This document shows positions 18,384-27,419 of a stretch of DNA of 64,000 nucleotides, piece by piece. A program made the translations under genes and the position numbers. This stretch comes from JAGVSR01 sp964458265 (GTDB lineage: Bacteria; Pseudomonadota; Alphaproteobacteria; Rhizobiales; Hyphomicrobiaceae). Location of the stretch: contig CAYWIF010000002.1 of NCBI GenBank assembly GCA_964458265.1, positions 1 to 64,000 on the forward strand, written 5' to 3'. The notes beneath the pieces were generated by a model. It saw only the letters and a list, made by a program, of their open reading frames with translations. It ran no database searches and was not told the DNA's origin. The first letter of the stretch is position 1, and each line of letters starts with the position of its first letter.

Positions 18384-19367
18384 GTGACGGCTATCAGCGA
18401 TTTTGACATTTTCGCACGCGTGGCCAGAACCGGCAACATGTCGGCAGCCGGCCGCGAAATGGGCCTTTCGCCCGCCGTCGTCTCCAAGCGCATCAGCCTT
18501 CTCGAAGAGCGGCTGGGGGCGCGCCTGTTCCAGCGTACCACCCGCCAGCTCACATTGACCGAAACGGGCGAAGGCTACTTCCGCCGCGTGGTCGACATTT
18601 TGAGCCTCATTGCCGAGGCCGACGACTTCGTCAGTCGCCGCAACACCAATCCCCGCGGCCAGCTCAAGGTGACGGCACCGACGACGTTCTCCCGCTATCA
18701 CCTCGCTCCGTACCTCTCCAAGTTTCTGCATTCCTATCCGGAAATCCAACTGGATCTCCACCTCACCGACAATTACGTGGACATCATCCGCGACGGCTTC
18801 GATCTCGCCATCCGCATCGGCGAATTACAGGATTCCTCCCTCGTCGCGCGCAAGCTCTCGCCCGACACGCGCATCATCGTTGCCGCTCCCGAATATCTGG
18901 AAAAGAACGGAACGCCTAAAACGCTGAAGGATCTGGAAAATCACAACTGTCTCAGCGCCGGCGCACAAGAACTGTGGGCGCTCGACGGCCCCGGTGGACA
19001 GCAGGAAGTCCGCGTCAAAGGCAACATTCGATCCAACTCCGCCGATCTCATTCGGGAGGCGCTCATCGGCGGGCTGGGCGTCGGTCTGCGTGGAACATGG
19101 GAGATTGGTCCCGAGATCCAGAGCGGCAAGCTGAAAGTCATCCTGCCGCAATATCGCGGCTCGTCGAAGATGGCCGTCTACGCGGTCTATCCCTCGCGCG
19201 ACTTCATGCCGGCCAAGGTCGATGTCTTCCTGGAATTCCTCGGTCAGCACTTCGGCCCCGATCCGTATTGGGACAAGACCCTCGCACTTGGTCCCAAGCC
19301 TGCCACCAGTAAATCGGCAGCCCGGCCAGCCAAATCGCCAACGAAGCGTGCAGGCAGCGCGGTCTGA
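18384..19367 (+). CDS. LysR-family transcriptional regulator
   Basis: A 327-residue regulator with an N-terminal winged helix-turn-helix (FARVARTGNMSAAGREMGLSPAVVSKRI, with LFQRTTRQLTLTETG) and a LysR substrate-binding domain (about 90-295). The C-terminal 30 residues are rich in Pro, Lys and Ala and probably disordered. The start is GTG at 18384. Divergent orientation from glcDEF and location just upstream of lutABC suggest that it controls glycolate oxidase, lactate oxidation, or both, and its own gene. The effector is not known; the class with the DFDIFARVA opening usually responds to small organic acids or aromatic compounds. Confidence 0.85.
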   Translation: MTAISDFDIFARVARTGNMSAAGREMGLSPAVVSKRISLLEERLGARLFQRTTRQLTLTETGEGYFRRVVDILSLIAEADDFVSRRNTNPRGQLKVTAPTTFSRYHLAPYLSKFLHSYPEIQLDLHLTDNYVDIIRDGFDLAIRIGELQDSSLVARKLSPDTRIIVAAPEYLEKNGTPKTLKDLENHNCLSAGAQELWALDGPGGQQEVRVKGNIRSNSADLIREALIGGLGVGLRGTWEIGPEIQSGKLKVILPQYRGSSKMAVYAVYPSRDFMPAKVDVFLEFLGQHFGPDPYWDKTLALGPKPATSKSAARPAKSPTKRAGSAV

Positions 19368-19449
19368 AGCCCTTCCCTTCACATTGCACTGCCGCCCGCT
19401 CTCCCGTATCCCTTGATGCTGTCCTCGCGCCGCTGGAGAGCGTCACCCC

Positions 19450-20217
19450 GTGCCACCCCCTCGCGCCGGTCTGTTCGTGACCTGCTTGGTCGATTTGATG
19501 CGCCCGTCTGTTGGTTTCGCTGCGGCGCGCCTCATTGAAGCGTCCGGCTGCACGGTGGTGGTTCCCGAACTTCAAACATGCTGCGGACAGCCCGCCTACA
19601 ATTCCGGCGATCGCGACACCGCCCGATCCATCGCTTTGCAAACCGTCCGCGCATTCGCAGATTGCGATTATGTTGTCGTCCCTTCCGGCTCGTGTGCCGC
19701 GATGCTCAAGATCCACTACCCCCGCCTCGTCGCCGGCGACGAACTTGAGAGCGAAGTCCGCACGTTCGCATCAAAAGTTCACGAACTCTGCACTTTCCTT
19801 GCTGACGTGCGCCGCTACACTAATGTTCCAGGCCGCTACGAGGGTCGCGTCACCTATCACGACGCCTGTTCGGGTCTTCGCGAACTTGGGGTCAAATCCG
19901 CGCCGCGCCGCCTCCTTGGGAATATGCCGGGACTCGAACTCGCCGAAATGCGCGAAGCGGAAGCCTGCTGCGGCTTCGGCGGACTGTTTGCCGAAAAGTA
20001 CGCTGGCATTTCCAACGCCATCGTCACGCGCAAAGCAGATGACGCAACGGCTTCCGGTGCCAGCCTGATGCTCGCCGGAGACCTCGGGTGCCTCATGAAC
20101 ATCGCCGGAAAACTGACCCGCGAAGGCCGCCAATTGACCTGCCGCCACGTCGCGGAAGTCCTAGCCGGAGAGCTTTCCGATCCGCCCATCGGGCATGGCA
20201 AGGTCGCGTCGCCGTGA
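19450..20217 (+). CDS. lutA: L-lactate utilisation protein LutA (Fe-S oxidoreductase)
   Basis: A 255-residue protein of the LutA/YkgE family with two CCG domains: the first around TCCGQPAYNSG (residue about 47-57) and the second around EACCGFGGLFAEKY. These bind iron-sulfur clusters in the LutABC complex, which oxidises L-lactate to pyruvate. The start is the GTG at 19450; the chain then begins RAGLFVTCLVDLMRP, as in the family. The gene overlaps lutB by four bases (GTGA). The set lies directly downstream of the LysR gene on the same strand with an 82-base gap. Confidence 0.92.
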   Translation: MPPPRAGLFVTCLVDLMRPSVGFAAARLIEASGCTVVVPELQTCCGQPAYNSGDRDTARSIALQTVRAFADCDYVVVPSGSCAAMLKIHYPRLVAGDELESEVRTFASKVHELCTFLADVRRYTNVPGRYEGRVTYHDACSGLRELGVKSAPRRLLGNMPGLELAEMREAEACCGFGGLFAEKYAGISNAIVTRKADDATASGASLMLAGDLGCLMNIAGKLTREGRQLTCRHVAEVLAGELSDPPIGHGKVASP

Positions 20218-21641
20218 CCCCCACCACCTCAGAATTCCCGGCCAACGCCACGAGAGCACTCACCGACAGCCGTCTTCAATCGGCACTGGCCAAGTTGCCC
20301 GGCGGGCTCGTCGCTCAACGCCGCGCAGCCGTCGCTTCTCTGCCCGAATTCGAAGCGCTGCGCGATGAAGCCACCGCCATTCGCGACGCCACCTTGAGCA
20401 ACCTTGCGTTCCACCTCGAAACCTTCGAAGCCAAAGCCATTGCCATGGGCTCGCACGTCCATTGGGCGGCGGACGCCGCCGTGGCCTGTCGGATTGTTAC
20501 GAGTATTTGCCGCACCGCAGGAGCCCGCCTCGTCGTCAAAGGCAAATCGATGGTGACGGAAGAAATCGGGCTGAACCCGCATTTGGAACGCGAGGGCCTC
20601 AAGGTCGTTGAAACCGATCTAGGCGAATACATCATCCAGCAGCGCGGCGAGGCGCCGAGCCACATCATCGCGCCGGCCATTCATTTGACGGAGGCCGATG
20701 TAGAGGCTGACTTCCGTCGCTATCACGACCATCTGGCGAACGATCGTCCACTCGGATCGCCCGATAGCCTCGTCGCCGAAGCGCGGGCCGTGCTGCGCGA
20801 GAAATTCCTCGCAGCCGATGTCGGCATCACTGGCGCCAACTTTCTGGTCGCCGAAACCGGCTCCTCGATCATCGTGACCAACGAAGGCAACGGCGATCTC
20901 ACTCAAATCCTGCCGCGCGTTCACATCGTCGTCGCGACCATCGATAAAGTTGTACCCACACTCTCCGACGCGATGACGTTGCTTCGCGTCCTTGCCCGTT
21001 CTGCGACGGGTCAGGACATGACGGCCTACACCACCTTCGCAACAGGTCCGCGCCGGGCATCCGATCTCGATGGACCCGACGAGTGCCATATTGTCATCGT
21101 CGACAACGGCCGGACGGAGATGCTCGCCTCCGAAATGCGTGCAGCGCTGCGCTGCATTCGCTGCGGCGCCTGCATGAACAACTGCCCGGTTTACAACGCC
21201 ATAGGCGGACACGCCTACGGATGGGTGTATCCGGGTCCGATCGGCGCCGTCCTCACACCTGCCCTTCTCGGCATCGCTGAAACGCACCACCTTCCCCACG
21301 CCTCGACCTTTTGCGGCAGTTGCGAATCCGTCTGCCCGGTCAAAATACCGCTTGTATCTCTCATGCGCTCTTGGCGCGAACGCGCTCACGATCGCGGACT
21401 GCAAAGCGTCACGTCACGCGCCGTCGCATCCTGCTGGTCCTACACCGCAAGACATCCAGCGCTTTACCATTTGATCGCGCGCTTCGCCGTTGCCATCGGT
21501 GGTTCGCTTGGCCGCGCCAAAGGCCACTTCCGCAAACTGCCTTTCGCAAGAGGTTGGCTGAAACACCGCGACCTACCTGCCCCTCAGGGCCGCACGTTTC
21601 AACAGCTCTGGAAGGAAACCGAGCGCGGGGTGCCACGATGA
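20214..21641 (+). CDS. lutB: L-lactate utilisation protein LutB (Fe-S oxidoreductase)
   Basis: A 475-residue protein of the LutB/YkgF family. The N-terminal DUF162/LUD region contains GKSMVTEEIGLN and TGANFLVAETGSSIIVTNEGNG. The C-terminal part has two 4Fe-4S motifs, CIRCGACMNNCPVY and CGSCESVCPVKIP, followed by a helical tail. Translation starts at a GTG (20214) that overlaps the lutA stop; the long open frame upstream of it has no merit. It overlaps lutC by four bases (ATGA). LutB transfers electrons from lactate to the membrane quinone pool with LutA and LutC. Confidence 0.93.
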   Translation: MTPTTSEFPANATRALTDSRLQSALAKLPGGLVAQRRAAVASLPEFEALRDEATAIRDATLSNLAFHLETFEAKAIAMGSHVHWAADAAVACRIVTSICRTAGARLVVKGKSMVTEEIGLNPHLEREGLKVVETDLGEYIIQQRGEAPSHIIAPAIHLTEADVEADFRRYHDHLANDRPLGSPDSLVAEARAVLREKFLAADVGITGANFLVAETGSSIIVTNEGNGDLTQILPRVHIVVATIDKVVPTLSDAMTLLRVLARSATGQDMTAYTTFATGPRRASDLDGPDECHIVIVDNGRTEMLASEMRAALRCIRCGACMNNCPVYNAIGGHAYGWVYPGPIGAVLTPALLGIAETHHLPHASTFCGSCESVCPVKIPLVSLMRSWRERAHDRGLQSVTSRAVASCWSYTARHPALYHLIARFAVAIGGSLGRAKGHFRKLPFARGWLKHRDLPAPQGRTFQQLWKETERGVPR

Positions 21642-22249
21642 CCCGGGACACCATCCTCTCGCGCATCCGGGCGGCAACCACATTGCCGGCCAACCCTGCG
21701 CCGGCCCATCATCGCGCGCGAGCGCGTCTGGTGACGCCTGGCGACGAAGCTATTGCACGCTTTCGCGCGAACGCCGAAGTCAAGGGCGCCACGATCATTG
21801 AAATCGAAAACCTGACCGCGCTTCCTGCCGCGCTGGCACGAACCATCCCGGATGCGCGAACCATCCGTATGAATGATCCTATATTCCGGGAAATGCCATG
21901 GAGCGATGCAGGCGTTACGCCACTGTTCGGCGCTGCCACACCGGACGACACGGTGGCGCTGTCCCGCGCGCTCGCAGCCGTGGCCGAAACGGGAACGCTC
22001 GTTCTTGCATCCAGCGCTGAAAATCCGCCGTCGTTCGCCTTTCTGCCAGAGGTTCATATCGTCTTGATCAGCCGCTCCGAAATCGTTGGCGCCTTCGAAG
22101 ATGCTCTCGGCATCCTTCATCACCGCTTCCGTACGAACTTCCCGCGCTCCGTCAACTTCATCTCAGGCGCGTCACGCACCGGCGACATCGGCGGACGCAT
22201 CGTGCACGGCGCCCACGGCCCACGCCGGCTGATCGTCGCGATATGCTGA
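21638..22249 (+). CDS. lutC: L-lactate utilisation protein LutC (LUD domain)
   Basis: A 203-residue LUD-domain protein. The family motif GTLVLASSAENPPSFAFLPEVHIV and the C-terminal SGASRTGDIGGRIVHGAHGPRRL identify LutC/YkgG. The start ATG at 21638 is embedded in the lutB stop, and similarity begins at TRDTILSRIR, as in relatives. It is the last gene of lutABC and is followed by a hairpin at 22256-22285. Confidence 0.93.
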   Translation: MTRDTILSRIRAATTLPANPAPAHHRARARLVTPGDEAIARFRANAEVKGATIIEIENLTALPAALARTIPDARTIRMNDPIFREMPWSDAGVTPLFGAATPDDTVALSRALAAVAETGTLVLASSAENPPSFAFLPEVHIVLISRSEIVGAFEDALGILHHRFRTNFPRSVNFISGASRTGDIGGRIVHGAHGPRRLIVAIC

Positions 22250-22255
22250 AACGAA

Positions 22256-22285
22256 AATCGGGGCACCGTCGCCGGCACCCCGATT
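22256..22285 (-). terminator. Hairpin terminator between convergent genes
   Basis: AATCGGGG at 22256-22263 pairs with CCCCGATT at 22278-22285, and the 14-base loop has inner CCG/CGG pairing. Read on the minus strand the stem is followed by TTCGTTT, so it mainly terminates the small gene at 22310-22528; it may also stop lutC transcripts. Confidence 0.7.
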
Positions 22286-22309
22286 GAATAATTGTGATCC
22301 TCCGCCGCG

Positions 22310-22528
22310 CTACTTGCCGCGACAGCTTTGCAGACACTTGGTGAGTTCGGCGTCGCAACTGGGATCGCCGGCCTTTGCCTTGCGGCAAGCGTTCTCCTGC
22401 GCATAACACTGTGCCGCGCACTGATTGGCGAACGCCTCGTCGCTACCCGCGTAGTGACCGCCGGCAATGAGGGCCGCGTAGGCGGCGCCAGCCGCCACAA
22501 GGGCGTATGTCCAGGTCTTGATTTTCAC
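22310..22528 (-). CDS. Small Cys-rich membrane-anchored or secreted protein
   Basis: A 72-residue protein that I cannot name. Residues 4-25 are hydrophobic (WTYALVAAGAAYAALIAGG), a signal peptide or anchor. The rest has five Cys in a CAAQCYAQENACRKAKAGDPSCDAELTKC-like arrangement, close to CX3C spacing, and a final CRGK. The start is a GTG at 22528 preceded by GGAGG at a good distance, which excludes the longer frame. It lies upstream of a terminator. The CX3C pattern could suggest disulfide folding in the periplasm. It sits between lutC and gshA; the gene pair is not obviously linked in function. Confidence 0.6.
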   Translation of the reverse strand: MKIKTWTYALVAAGAAYAALIAGGHYAGSDEAFANQCAAQCYAQENACRKAKAGDPSCDAELTKCLQSCRGK

Positions 22529-22653
22529 CGTCGTCCTCCGCGCCCATTCGGGCTTGAAACCAGCTTGCATGCGGAGCGGCCTGCTCCGTTGGTCTGGGTT
22601 TAGCAATCCGAGGATGAATGCGACCTGAACCGGAAGCAAGGTCCCATCGCCCA

Positions 22654-24048
22654 TCAAAACGCCAGTTCCGTAAAGATCGGATCGACGCAACCCTTCCAGC
22701 GTCCGTGAAATCGCTCAAGCAGTTCGTCCGCCACGGTTTTTCGGGCATGAACGAGCTCGAACAGCGGCTCCAGGTAAATGGTCTCGTCCTGACCAAGCGG
22801 ATTGACCTGCGCCCGCCGCCGCAGCCCTCCCCGCGCGATGTGCAGAATATCCAGGGCAATCTGCCATACGGTTGTATCGCGGAAGGGTGCCTCGAAAGCG
22901 TACCGGGGCACGGAGTTCCGCAATCCCTGCCGCTCTTCGGCCGACCAGCCTTTCACGTAGTGCCAAGCGGCATCCAGCGATTGATCGTCATAAAGCAACC
23001 CGACCCACAATGCCGGTAGTGCGCAGATGCGCCGCCAACGCCCACCGTCCGCGCCGCGCATCTCAAGGAAGCGCTTCAGACGTACTTCCGGGAACAGCGT
23101 CGTGAGGTGATCGGACCAATCGCTCAGCGTCGGCCTCTCGCCCGGAAGCGCTGCGAGACGTCCCTCAATGAAGGACCGGAACGACGCACCGGCCACGTCG
23201 ATATACTTTCCGTCCCGGTAAACGAAATACATCGGCACATCGAGCGCATAATCGACATAGCGCTCGTAACCCATGCCCTCGTCGAACACGAACGGCAGCA
23301 TCCCCGTGCGGTTCGGATCGGTATCGCGCCACACTTCGCTACGCAGCGACTTGAACCCGTTCGGCTTGCTTTCCGTGAAGGGAGACGAAGCAAACAGCGC
23401 GGTCGCGATCGGCTGCAACGCGAGCGACACGCGCAGCTTTTTGACCATGTCGGCTTCGCTGGCAAAATCGAGGTTCACCTGGATCGTCGCCGTCCGGTAC
23501 ATCATGTCGAGACCGCGCGCACCGACTTGCGGCATGTAGCGCGTCATCACTTGATAGCGCTCTTTCGGCATCTGCGGCGTTTCCGCCAGCGACCACTTCG
23601 GAGAGAAGCCCAGACCGATGAACCCGATGCCGAGGTCCTCGCCGACCGCGAGCACCTCGCGCAAATGCTCCTGTGTCTCCGCCGCCGTCTGATGCAGATT
23701 TTCGAGCGGCGCGCCGGAAAGTTCAAACTGCCCGCCGGGCTCCAGGCTGATCGTTCCTCCAATTGCACCCTTCGTCTCACCATCAGGGCGCTTCAACGCG
23801 ATGATGTTGGAGCCTTCCATGATCGGCTCCCACCCAAAGCGCTGGATCAGGGCCTCCATCAGCGCCCGGATACCGTCCGGGCCGTCGTAGGGAACGGGCG
23901 TCAGGCAGCACGTATGGAACACGAATTTCTCGTGCTCGGTGCCGATCCGCCATTGCGCCTTTGGCTTCTCGCCAGCCGCAATCCAGCCGACAAGATCGGC
24001 CCGCGACGTGATGATGGGGCTTGCGTCAGCGGATTGTCGGGTCGACAT
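22654..24048 (-). CDS. gshA: Glutamate-cysteine ligase GshA (alphaproteobacterial / plant type)
   Basis: ATP-dependent ligase that makes gamma-glutamylcysteine, the first step of glutathione synthesis. The 464-residue length and the segments WRIGTEHEKFVF, GGTISLEPGGQFELSGAPLE, MPKERYQVMTRYMPQVG and LHIARGGLRRR identify the class shared by alphaproteobacteria and plants (GCS2). It is on the same strand as the Pr6Pr and rsmE genes; rsmE and gshA lie near each other in many relatives. The start at 24048 begins MSTRQSADASP, consistent with the family's short variable lead. Confidence 0.94.
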   Translation of the reverse strand: MSTRQSADASPIITSRADLVGWIAAGEKPKAQWRIGTEHEKFVFHTCCLTPVPYDGPDGIRALMEALIQRFGWEPIMEGSNIIALKRPDGETKGAIGGTISLEPGGQFELSGAPLENLHQTAAETQEHLREVLAVGEDLGIGFIGLGFSPKWSLAETPQMPKERYQVMTRYMPQVGARGLDMMYRTATIQVNLDFASEADMVKKLRVSLALQPIATALFASSPFTESKPNGFKSLRSEVWRDTDPNRTGMLPFVFDEGMGYERYVDYALDVPMYFVYRDGKYIDVAGASFRSFIEGRLAALPGERPTLSDWSDHLTTLFPEVRLKRFLEMRGADGGRWRRICALPALWVGLLYDDQSLDAAWHYVKGWSAEERQGLRNSVPRYAFEAPFRDTTVWQIALDILHIARGGLRRRAQVNPLGQDETIYLEPLFELVHARKTVADELLERFHGRWKGCVDPIFTELAF

Positions 24049-24181
24049 CGAGGTCCTTGCATCACGGCGTACGGCCTAGGGCAAGGTACGTGCCCCGCCT
24101 CGGACTTAAGCTTATGACGATCGCCCTCCCGCCAGACAAGTGCCGAGACAACCGTGCGGCTGAACCCCGCATTCAAGTTGT

Positions 24182-24820
24182 TTAGACCGCCTCCCCGGCA
24201 CCGATCACGCGACCAAGCAATCGGTTGATGCCGGTCAGCAATAACGTCACGGCAAAGAAAGCGCCGAATAGGCCAGCAGAGTTCATCAGAACCTTTTCAA
24301 GCCCAAGTTCGGTGACGTTAACGAACGGGTACGGATACCAGCCCGTCTGCGCGCCATGCAGCAGCGTCCACCCGATATAGACGAGCGGGAAGGCAAGGGC
24401 GCTGAAGGTCGTCCGCCACGGCACCCGTCCTTTCGACACGAACAGCAGCCAGTCGAGGAGGAACAGTGCCGGGGTCACATAGTGCAGCAGGACGTCCGCG
24501 ACGAGCGCCCACCCTTGCGGATCCCAAATGTTCCTGAGCACCAAGTGATACACGACGCCGACGATCAGAATGTAGGCAGCGATCGCCGTTCGCACGGACG
24601 GCCGGTCGAAAAACCGCCCCACCGCCGTTCCTGGCGCGACGACCGGCGCGATCATTGCCACTGCCGCAAGACAGTTCGTGAGGATGGTGAAGAAGCTGAA
24701 AAAGTTTATCGTCCACGTGACGGGATCGGGCGCGTCCGGCCCTGCAGCCACGATGTAGTATTGCAGGCCCAGAGCGAAGAAGCCGATACCGGCAGCGATA
24801 ACCCGAAAAAACAACTGCAT
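24182..24820 (-). CDS. Pr6Pr-family integral membrane protein
   Basis: A 212-residue protein with six predicted transmembrane helices. It has the Pr6Pr signature: LQYYIVAA near the N-terminus, FFSFFTILTN in helix 2, VYHLVLRN, LLHYVTPALFLLDWLLF with its His, and WYPYPFVNV near helix 5. The family is related to the FAR-17a/AIG1 proteins. In animals those include fatty-acid-ester hydrolases whose active site is a Thr-His pair; the comparable FTILTN Thr and LHYVTP His are present here. The start was placed at ATG 24820, which has GGGGGGA upstream, rather than at 24847. It sits between gshA and rsmE on the same strand. Confidence 0.8.
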   Translation of the reverse strand: MQLFFRVIAAGIGFFALGLQYYIVAAGPDAPDPVTWTINFFSFFTILTNCLAAVAMIAPVVAPGTAVGRFFDRPSVRTAIAAYILIVGVVYHLVLRNIWDPQGWALVADVLLHYVTPALFLLDWLLFVSKGRVPWRTTFSALAFPLVYIGWTLLHGAQTGWYPYPFVNVTELGLEKVLMNSAGLFGAFFAVTLLLTGINRLLGRVIGAGEAV

Positions 24821-24882
24821 GCAGGTCCCCCCAAAAAAACGGCACAACGGTAAAGCGTCGCGCGAGTATACCTCGGCAATTC

Positions 24883-25623
24883 TCAGCGCCAGTCCCCGAG
24901 CGCCGCGTTGACAATCGCCAGCGCGGCCACCGCCGCAGTATCGGCGCGCAGAACGCGCGGTCCCAATGATATCGTCGTCACGAAAGTCCGCGATCGTATC
25001 TGCTCGCGCTCTTCATCAGCAAACCCGCCCTCCGGCCCAACTAGAACCGCCAACGGCCCCGCCGGCACCTCGCGCAGAGCGGCGAGCGGCGAGGCGACTT
25101 CCGCACCCTCGTAGCAGAATATCAGCGTCCGCGCGGCATCCCATTGATCGAGTACTGCGCTGAGCTTCTGTGGCTCCACCACCACCGGCACGCGCAACAC
25201 CCCACACTGCTCGGCGGCTTCAATCGAATTGGATCGCATCCGCTCCAAGTTGACGCGCTCGGCAATCGTTCTCCGCGTGATAACCGGCCTTAACCGCCGC
25301 ACACCCATCTCCGTTGCCTTTTGCACCATGTAGTCGAGGCGCGCGTGCTTGAGCGGTGCGAAGAGATAGTCGACATCGGGGCCGTCTGTCTGCGGTCGGG
25401 TCTGAGCATCGACCCGCAAAACCACCGTCCGCTTCCCGGTCTGATCGAGGGTCGCCCGCCACTCGCCGTCCCGTCCGTTGAAAACAAGCAGGGCCGACCC
25501 CGGCGTCATTCGCAGCACATTGACCAAGTAGTTGAACTGCTCCGGCGTGCACGACACGGCCGCCCCGGTTGCAAGGGGCACATCGACATAAAGCCGCTCG
25601 GAAGTGAAATCATGTATAGCCAT
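24883..25623 (-). CDS. rsmE: 16S rRNA m3U1498 methyltransferase RsmE
   Basis: A 246-residue SPOUT methyltransferase that methylates N3 of U1498 in 16S rRNA. The N-terminal PUA-like part includes RLYVDVPLATGAAV. The C-terminal knot has the SAM-binding VLVGPEGGFADEEREQI and ISLGPRVLRADTAAVAAL. The gene is intact. Its 5' part (from 25450) lies inside the first copy of a 643-bp tandem duplication, and a second, truncated copy of the same 5' part is at 26081-26266. Its start faces ubiA' across a 152-base divergent region. Confidence 0.95.
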   Translation of the reverse strand: MAIHDFTSERLYVDVPLATGAAVSCTPEQFNYLVNVLRMTPGSALLVFNGRDGEWRATLDQTGKRTVVLRVDAQTRPQTDGPDVDYLFAPLKHARLDYMVQKATEMGVRRLRPVITRRTIAERVNLERMRSNSIEAAEQCGVLRVPVVVEPQKLSAVLDQWDAARTLIFCYEGAEVASPLAALREVPAGPLAVLVGPEGGFADEEREQIRSRTFVTTISLGPRVLRADTAAVAALAIVNAALGDWR

Positions 25624-25775
25624 GGGCTCCTCTGTCCCCTCTCAATATCGCAATGCCGGGGGCCCGCAACCGCTGGCATCACCCGCACATGAAGCCTGTC
25701 TGGAGCGGCGTTGCTAACGGTCGGGCCCGGCGTTACGGTGCCGCCAAAGCCGGACAGCAAACACAGCGGCGATCA

Positions 25776-26174
25776 ATGAGCAAATCGACGACCCCCGACA
25801 CGGCCAAGCCCGCGCCGATCCTTCCCGTCGCCGATGCCCCCCACGGCAACTGGGTCGATCGCTTTGCGCCTGAGAGCTGGCGGCCCTATCTGCGCCTGAT
25901 GCGGCTGGACCGGCCGATTGGAACCTGGCTCCTGCTGTTTCCGTGCTGGTGGTCGCTGGCGCTGGCCGAGATCGACGAAGGACTGCCCTATCCATCGCTC
26001 TGGTACATGTTCCTCTTCGCCGTCGGCGCGCTCGTCATGCGCGGTGCCGGCTGCGCCTATAACGACTACGTCGACCGCGACTACGACGCCCAGGTCGCCC
26101 GCCACTCGCCGTCCCGTCCGTTGAAAACAAGCAGGGCCGACCCCGGCGTCATTCGCAGCACATTGACCAAGTAG
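25776..26174 (+). pseudogene. Truncated duplicate of ubiA (5' part)
   Basis: This frame encodes the first 109 or so residues of the UbiA protein, identical to the intact copy at 26419-27396. It ends just after the first polyprenyl-diphosphate-binding motif NDYVDRDYDAQVAR. At the duplication junction the frame runs into rsmE sequence in antisense and adds about 23 unrelated residues before a stop. It has lost the second Asp-rich motif and most membrane helices, so it cannot be an active prenyltransferase. It retains the natural start and upstream region. Confidence 0.9.
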
Positions 26175-26266
26175 TTGAACTGCTCCGGCGTGCACGACAC
26201 GGCCGCCCCGGTTGCAAGGGGCACATCGACATAAAGCCGCTCGGAAGTGAAATCATGTATAGCCAT
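26081..26266 (-). pseudogene. Truncated duplicate of rsmE (5' part)
   Basis: It encodes the first 58 or so residues of RsmE, identical to the intact gene at 24883-25623, then a few residues from antisense ubiA sequence and a stop. It lacks the whole SPOUT methyltransferase domain. It arose from the same tandem duplication as the ubiA fragment. Confidence 0.9.
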
Positions 26267-26418
26267 GGGCTCCTCTGTCCCCTCTCAATATCGCAATGCC
26301 GGGGGCCCGCAACCGCTGGCATCACCCGCACATGAAGCCTGTCTGGAGCGGCGTTGCTAACGGTCGGGCCCGGCGTTACGGTGCCGCCAAAGCCGGACAG
26401 CAAACACAGCGGCGATCA

Positions 26419-27396
26419 ATGAGCAAATCGACGACCCCCGACACGGCCAAGCCCGCGCCGATCCTTCCCGTCGCCGATGCCCCCCACGGCAACTGGGTCG
26501 ATCGCTTTGCGCCTGAGAGCTGGCGGCCCTATCTGCGCCTGATGCGGCTGGACCGGCCGATTGGAACCTGGCTCCTGCTGTTTCCGTGCTGGTGGTCGCT
26601 GGCGCTGGCCGAGATCGACGAAGGACTGCCCTATCCATCGCTCTGGTACATGTTCCTCTTCGCCGTCGGCGCGCTCGTCATGCGCGGTGCCGGCTGCGCC
26701 TATAACGACTACGTCGACCGCGACTACGACGCCCAGGTCGCCCGCACCGCCAGCCGGCCTATTCCGTCAGGCCAGGTCACGCCGGAAGACGCCCTCGTTC
26801 TCGTCGGTGTTCTGGGCTTCATCGGGCTCGTGGTGCTTCTTCAGTTCAACTGGTTCACGGTCTTCCTCGGCGCGTCGTCTCTGCTGCTCGTCCTGATCTA
26901 CCCCTACATGAAGCGCTTCACGTACTGGCCGCAGCTCGTACTCGGGCTTGCGTTCAACTGGGGCGCTCTCGTCGGCTGGGCGGCGGACGAAGGTTCGCTC
27001 GATTGGGCACCCATCGCGCTCTACTTCGGCGCTGTCGCATGGACCATGGGCTACGACACCATCTACGCTCACCAGGATGCCGAAGACGACCTGATGCTAG
27101 GTCTGAAGTCCACCGCCCTCAGATTTGGCGGCGACAGCCCAACCTGGGTCGGCGCCTTCTATTCGATTGCCGTGGTGCTCTGGACTCTGGCCGGATTTCT
27201 CGCCGGAGCGCATCTCATATTTTTCCTCGCACTCGCGCTCGTCGGCCTGCAACTTTCCTGGCAGGTCTCGACCCTCGACGTCAGCGATGCGAAGAACTGC
27301 CTCCGCCGCTTCCGCTCCAACCGCGATGTCGGCTTCGCGATTTTCCTAGGCCTCGTCGCCGACACACTCCTCTCCTGGTGGTCCGGGTTCGCTTGA
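26419..27396 (+). CDS. ubiA: 4-hydroxybenzoate polyprenyltransferase UbiA
   Basis: A membrane prenyltransferase that joins a polyprenyl chain to 4-hydroxybenzoate in ubiquinone synthesis. The 325-residue protein has an N-terminal Pro-rich lead, LMRLDRPIGTWLLLFPCWW, the first Asp-rich motif NDYVDRDYDAQVART and the second YDTIYAHQDAEDD. About eight or nine hydrophobic helices follow. It is intact and is expressed from the second copy of the duplicated divergent promoter region. It is followed after 50 bases by a repeat sequence and the scaffold gap. Confidence 0.95.
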   Translation: MSKSTTPDTAKPAPILPVADAPHGNWVDRFAPESWRPYLRLMRLDRPIGTWLLLFPCWWSLALAEIDEGLPYPSLWYMFLFAVGALVMRGAGCAYNDYVDRDYDAQVARTASRPIPSGQVTPEDALVLVGVLGFIGLVVLLQFNWFTVFLGASSLLLVLIYPYMKRFTYWPQLVLGLAFNWGALVGWAADEGSLDWAPIALYFGAVAWTMGYDTIYAHQDAEDDLMLGLKSTALRFGGDSPTWVGAFYSIAVVLWTLAGFLAGAHLIFFLALALVGLQLSWQVSTLDVSDAKNCLRRFRSNRDVGFAIFLGLVADTLLSWWSGFA

Positions 27397-27419
27397 TCGC
27401 GGCACACCCTTTCTAAAAC

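Larger units (their letters stand above)
25450..26735. repeat. Perfect 643-bp tandem duplication across the rsmE-ubiA divergent region
   Basis: Bases 25450-26092 are repeated as 26093-26735. The copies look identical throughout the parts I compared, including all frame translations. The unit begins inside rsmE and ends inside ubiA, and the junctions share the 10 bases GGTCGCCCGC, found at 25450, 26093 and 26736. The result is intact rsmE, truncated ubiA', truncated rsmE', intact ubiA, with the divergent promoter region present twice. It may be a real, young duplication or an assembly error, since a scaffold gap lies 0.7 kb away. Confidence 0.95.
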
